From: an uncultured Prevotellaceae bacterium
GTDB taxonomy: Bacteria > Bacteroidota > Bacteroidia > Bacteroidales > Bacteroidaceae
Assembly (NCBI GenBank): GCA_902477365.1
Contig: CABSGW010000094.1
Span: forward strand, 1 to 9,436
Length of the DNA: 9,436 nt
Reading direction: 5' to 3'
In this document: positions 7,788-9,436 of the stretch, one piece after another
How the letters are laid out: every line of letters begins with the position of its first letter
How positions within the stretch are numbered: position 1 is the first letter of the stretch
The notes under the pieces: model-generated
Databases searched by the model: none
Seen by the model: only the letters and a program-made list of their open reading frames with translations
What the model was told of the DNA's origin: nothing
Made by a program: the position numbers and the translations under genes

Positions 7788-9436
7788 TTACTTGTCCTGA
7801 CGATACAAGTCGAACGAACGGATCTTCCGCCCTTCCTCCATTTGATAAAGCGTCCAACCGTTACCATCCGCTTTCGTCTCCAAGCGCCAGCTTAATGCCG
7901 GATTCCTCAACATATTGCGGATGAAAACAGGAAATGCATTTGCCCGACGAGCTTCTTCCCAAGTACGAATGACATGGAATATGGCATACTTCTGCGGACA
8001 ACTTTCCACATCTTTCTGTCCAATTCTGAACGCATATGTACAACCATAACCAATTGCCGTGGCCTCAATATGTTCATAATCTTCCACCGTAGACTGAGCC
8101 GTAATAGGGAAATTACTGCCAAACGAAGACGGGAAGAAGTTGGCATACGTCACGTCACGCAAGTCTTTGCCCTGACTGGTGGTACTTCCCCACACACGCT
8201 TTTTCACATCGTAAATATTTAGTCCTCCACCCACATTCCAGGTACTTTGGTAGTGCCAAGAACCCTCAGACAACGTTGCCCCTGTAAAACGGATATCCGG
8301 TAAACCATAGCTCTTTGCCTGGGCAAACATATTACGGAAAAAACGTTTAACGGAATAACCCCCGAATCCGGTATGAAAAAAGAACTCCTGCCCATCATAA
8401 TCGAACATGCCCAACCCACTGTTTTTACAGATATCGGCATAATGACGTGCCAACTCGTCCTGCAGTTCCAGATTGGGAATCAATCCGGAGTATGCACCAC
8501 CCACCGCCGGCTGAAGTTTGTCTACGGCGTCTCCTTTTGTATGGACTGTCGGCCTCGTGCCCCAATAACCGCGTGTCACTTGCATCAGCCGATAAGGTTT
8601 TTCGTTCGTCACACCAAGGTAATGAATCAACTCTTTACCTATTTTTACCATATTCAGTTCCCGACTATGACCTTCCCAACAAGCAATCTCTTCCAGATAC
8701 GTCGGATCGTCTATATAGATCAATGTATCCGTTTCATTCACACTTTCTGCAAGGAAACGCCGATGCAACACACAAATGCTGTCCGACGGTACCGGACTGC
8801 AATCGGCCGTACCGGGCGCCATAGAATTGGAAATAGAGGTACGCCCAAGAATCAGCCCTTCCCTTGCCAACAGATCAGCATATTCACGGGTTGACAAATC
8901 TTTGTCAGTAAAGTGATAACGTTTTCTCTCATGAACCGGTCCATCAATAAAACCTCCATTTCCCCTATCGGCATGTAGAAAAGGTTGATCATATGTATGA
9001 ATCACCTTCAGTCCCATCTGTTTGGCATACGAAACCACACTGTCCATCAGTCCTCCATAGGTCCAGAGGTCTGGCATAAAGCTACTCGGGTCTTTTACCC
9101 ACTTACCCTGAAAGGTCGGATAAGGTAGCCCTTCATTCAACACAATGTCCCGAATCACTTCCATCAACGCCGTACTGTCGGGGCTACCCCACAACGCAAT
9201 GGACGAACCAACAAAATCCACGCCGGGCACATCCTGCCTCATCATATGGTTAGGTTCATTGTTCTGAAAGATGGGGTTTCCTTCTGGCGAGTAAATCATC
9301 TTTCCTTTCCGGCGGTCACGCGAATGATACCGTATGTTGATGCGCCCGTTGCAATCCACATAAGCCGTGTTGCCGTAAAGAATACGGTAGTACGATTCTT
9401 TGCGGTTGTAAAAAGCCACATCGTTAATACCGTCCC
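7788..9436 (-). CDS. TIM-barrel glycoside-hydrolase-like protein, 5' end outside window
   Basis: Partial gene: the frame is open to the window edge, and the GTG at 9419 is an internal valine (the shared segment G-I-N-D-V-A-F-Y runs through it), not a start. At least 549 residues are visible; comparison with its paralogue suggests about 760 in total, with a leader and beta-sandwich domain upstream. Numbering that GTG as residue 1, the barrel seems to begin near GVDFVGSS (66-73), with LKVIHTYDQP (137-146) as an early strand, GMFDYDGQE (337-345) as an acidic strand end and FTGATLSEGS (378-387) as another. D340, D342, E345 and E385 are the best catalytic candidates, by inference only. Residues about 222-308 are an inserted beta-rich module with a TRGYWGTRPTVHTKGDAV motif. 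A small C-terminal part (about 508-543) resembles the short beta domain that closes many such barrels. I recognise an exported glycoside-hydrolase-like architecture (super-sandwich plus barrel) but no named CAZy family or substrate. It is the first visible gene of the probable operon. Confidence 0.8.
   Translation of the reverse strand, partial: DGINDVAFYNRKESYYRILYGNTAYVDCNGRINIRYHSRDRRKGKMIYSPEGNPIFQNNEPNHMMRQDVPGVDFVGSSIALWGSPDSTALMEVIRDIVLNEGLPYPTFQGKWVKDPSSFMPDLWTYGGLMDSVVSYAKQMGLKVIHTYDQPFLHADRGNGGFIDGPVHERKRYHFTDKDLSTREYADLLAREGLILGRTSISNSMAPGTADCSPVPSDSICVLHRRFLAESVNETDTLIYIDDPTYLEEIACWEGHSRELNMVKIGKELIHYLGVTNEKPYRLMQVTRGYWGTRPTVHTKGDAVDKLQPAVGGAYSGLIPNLELQDELARHYADICKNSGLGMFDYDGQEFFFHTGFGGYSVKRFFRNMFAQAKSYGLPDIRFTGATLSEGSWHYQSTWNVGGGLNIYDVKKRVWGSTTSQGKDLRDVTYANFFPSSFGSNFPITAQSTVEDYEHIEATAIGYGCTYAFRIGQKDVESCPQKYAIFHVIRTWEEARRANAFPVFIRNMLRNPALSWRLETKADGNGWTLYQMEEGRKIRSFDLYRQDK

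Overview
The window reads as a piece of a Bacteroidota genome, most likely Bacteroides or a close gut relative, and specifically a carbohydrate-degradation locus (a polysaccharide-utilisation-type gene cluster). The grounds are a mid-range G+C by eye, MKK-type secretory leaders on almost every protein, large exported glycoside hydrolases packed head to tail, and a GH2 enzyme of the multidomain type common in that phylum. No marker gene (16S, SusC/SusD, regulator) is present, so this assignment is inference.

All five genes lie on the minus strand and are transcribed from high to low coordinates. In order they are: (A) 9436-7788, the 3' part of a large TIM-barrel glycoside-hydrolase-like protein whose 5' end lies outside the window; (B) 7749-5854, an exported GH120-type beta-xylosidase; (C) 5776-3248, an exported GH2 beta-galactosidase-like enzyme; (D) 3243-985, an exported 752-residue protein with a helical (alpha/alpha)-barrel-like core, possibly GH154-like; (A') 978-28, a lipoprotein that is a shortened paralogue of A and stops just after the start of the barrel domain. 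The gaps are 38, 77, 4 and 6 bases. No stretch over 300 bases lacks a gene, and I see no RNA gene, CRISPR array, insertion sequence or convincing promoter or terminator. One transcript starting upstream of 9436 is the simplest reading.

Functionally, B and C have the residues expected of exo-acting retaining enzymes that would release terminal beta-xylose and a beta-linked hexose (probably galactose) in the periplasm. A and D look like additional, less understood hydrolases. Together they suggest stepwise trimming of a xylose- and galactose-containing plant glycan (decorated xylan, arabinogalactan or similar). The substrate is inferred from family content only.

The most interesting points are the pair A/A', in which a full-length gene and a truncated, clearly diverged copy bracket the three other enzymes; the uncharacterised nature of A, which has a distinct beta-rich module inserted in its barrel; and protein D, whose function I cannot fix from sequence alone.
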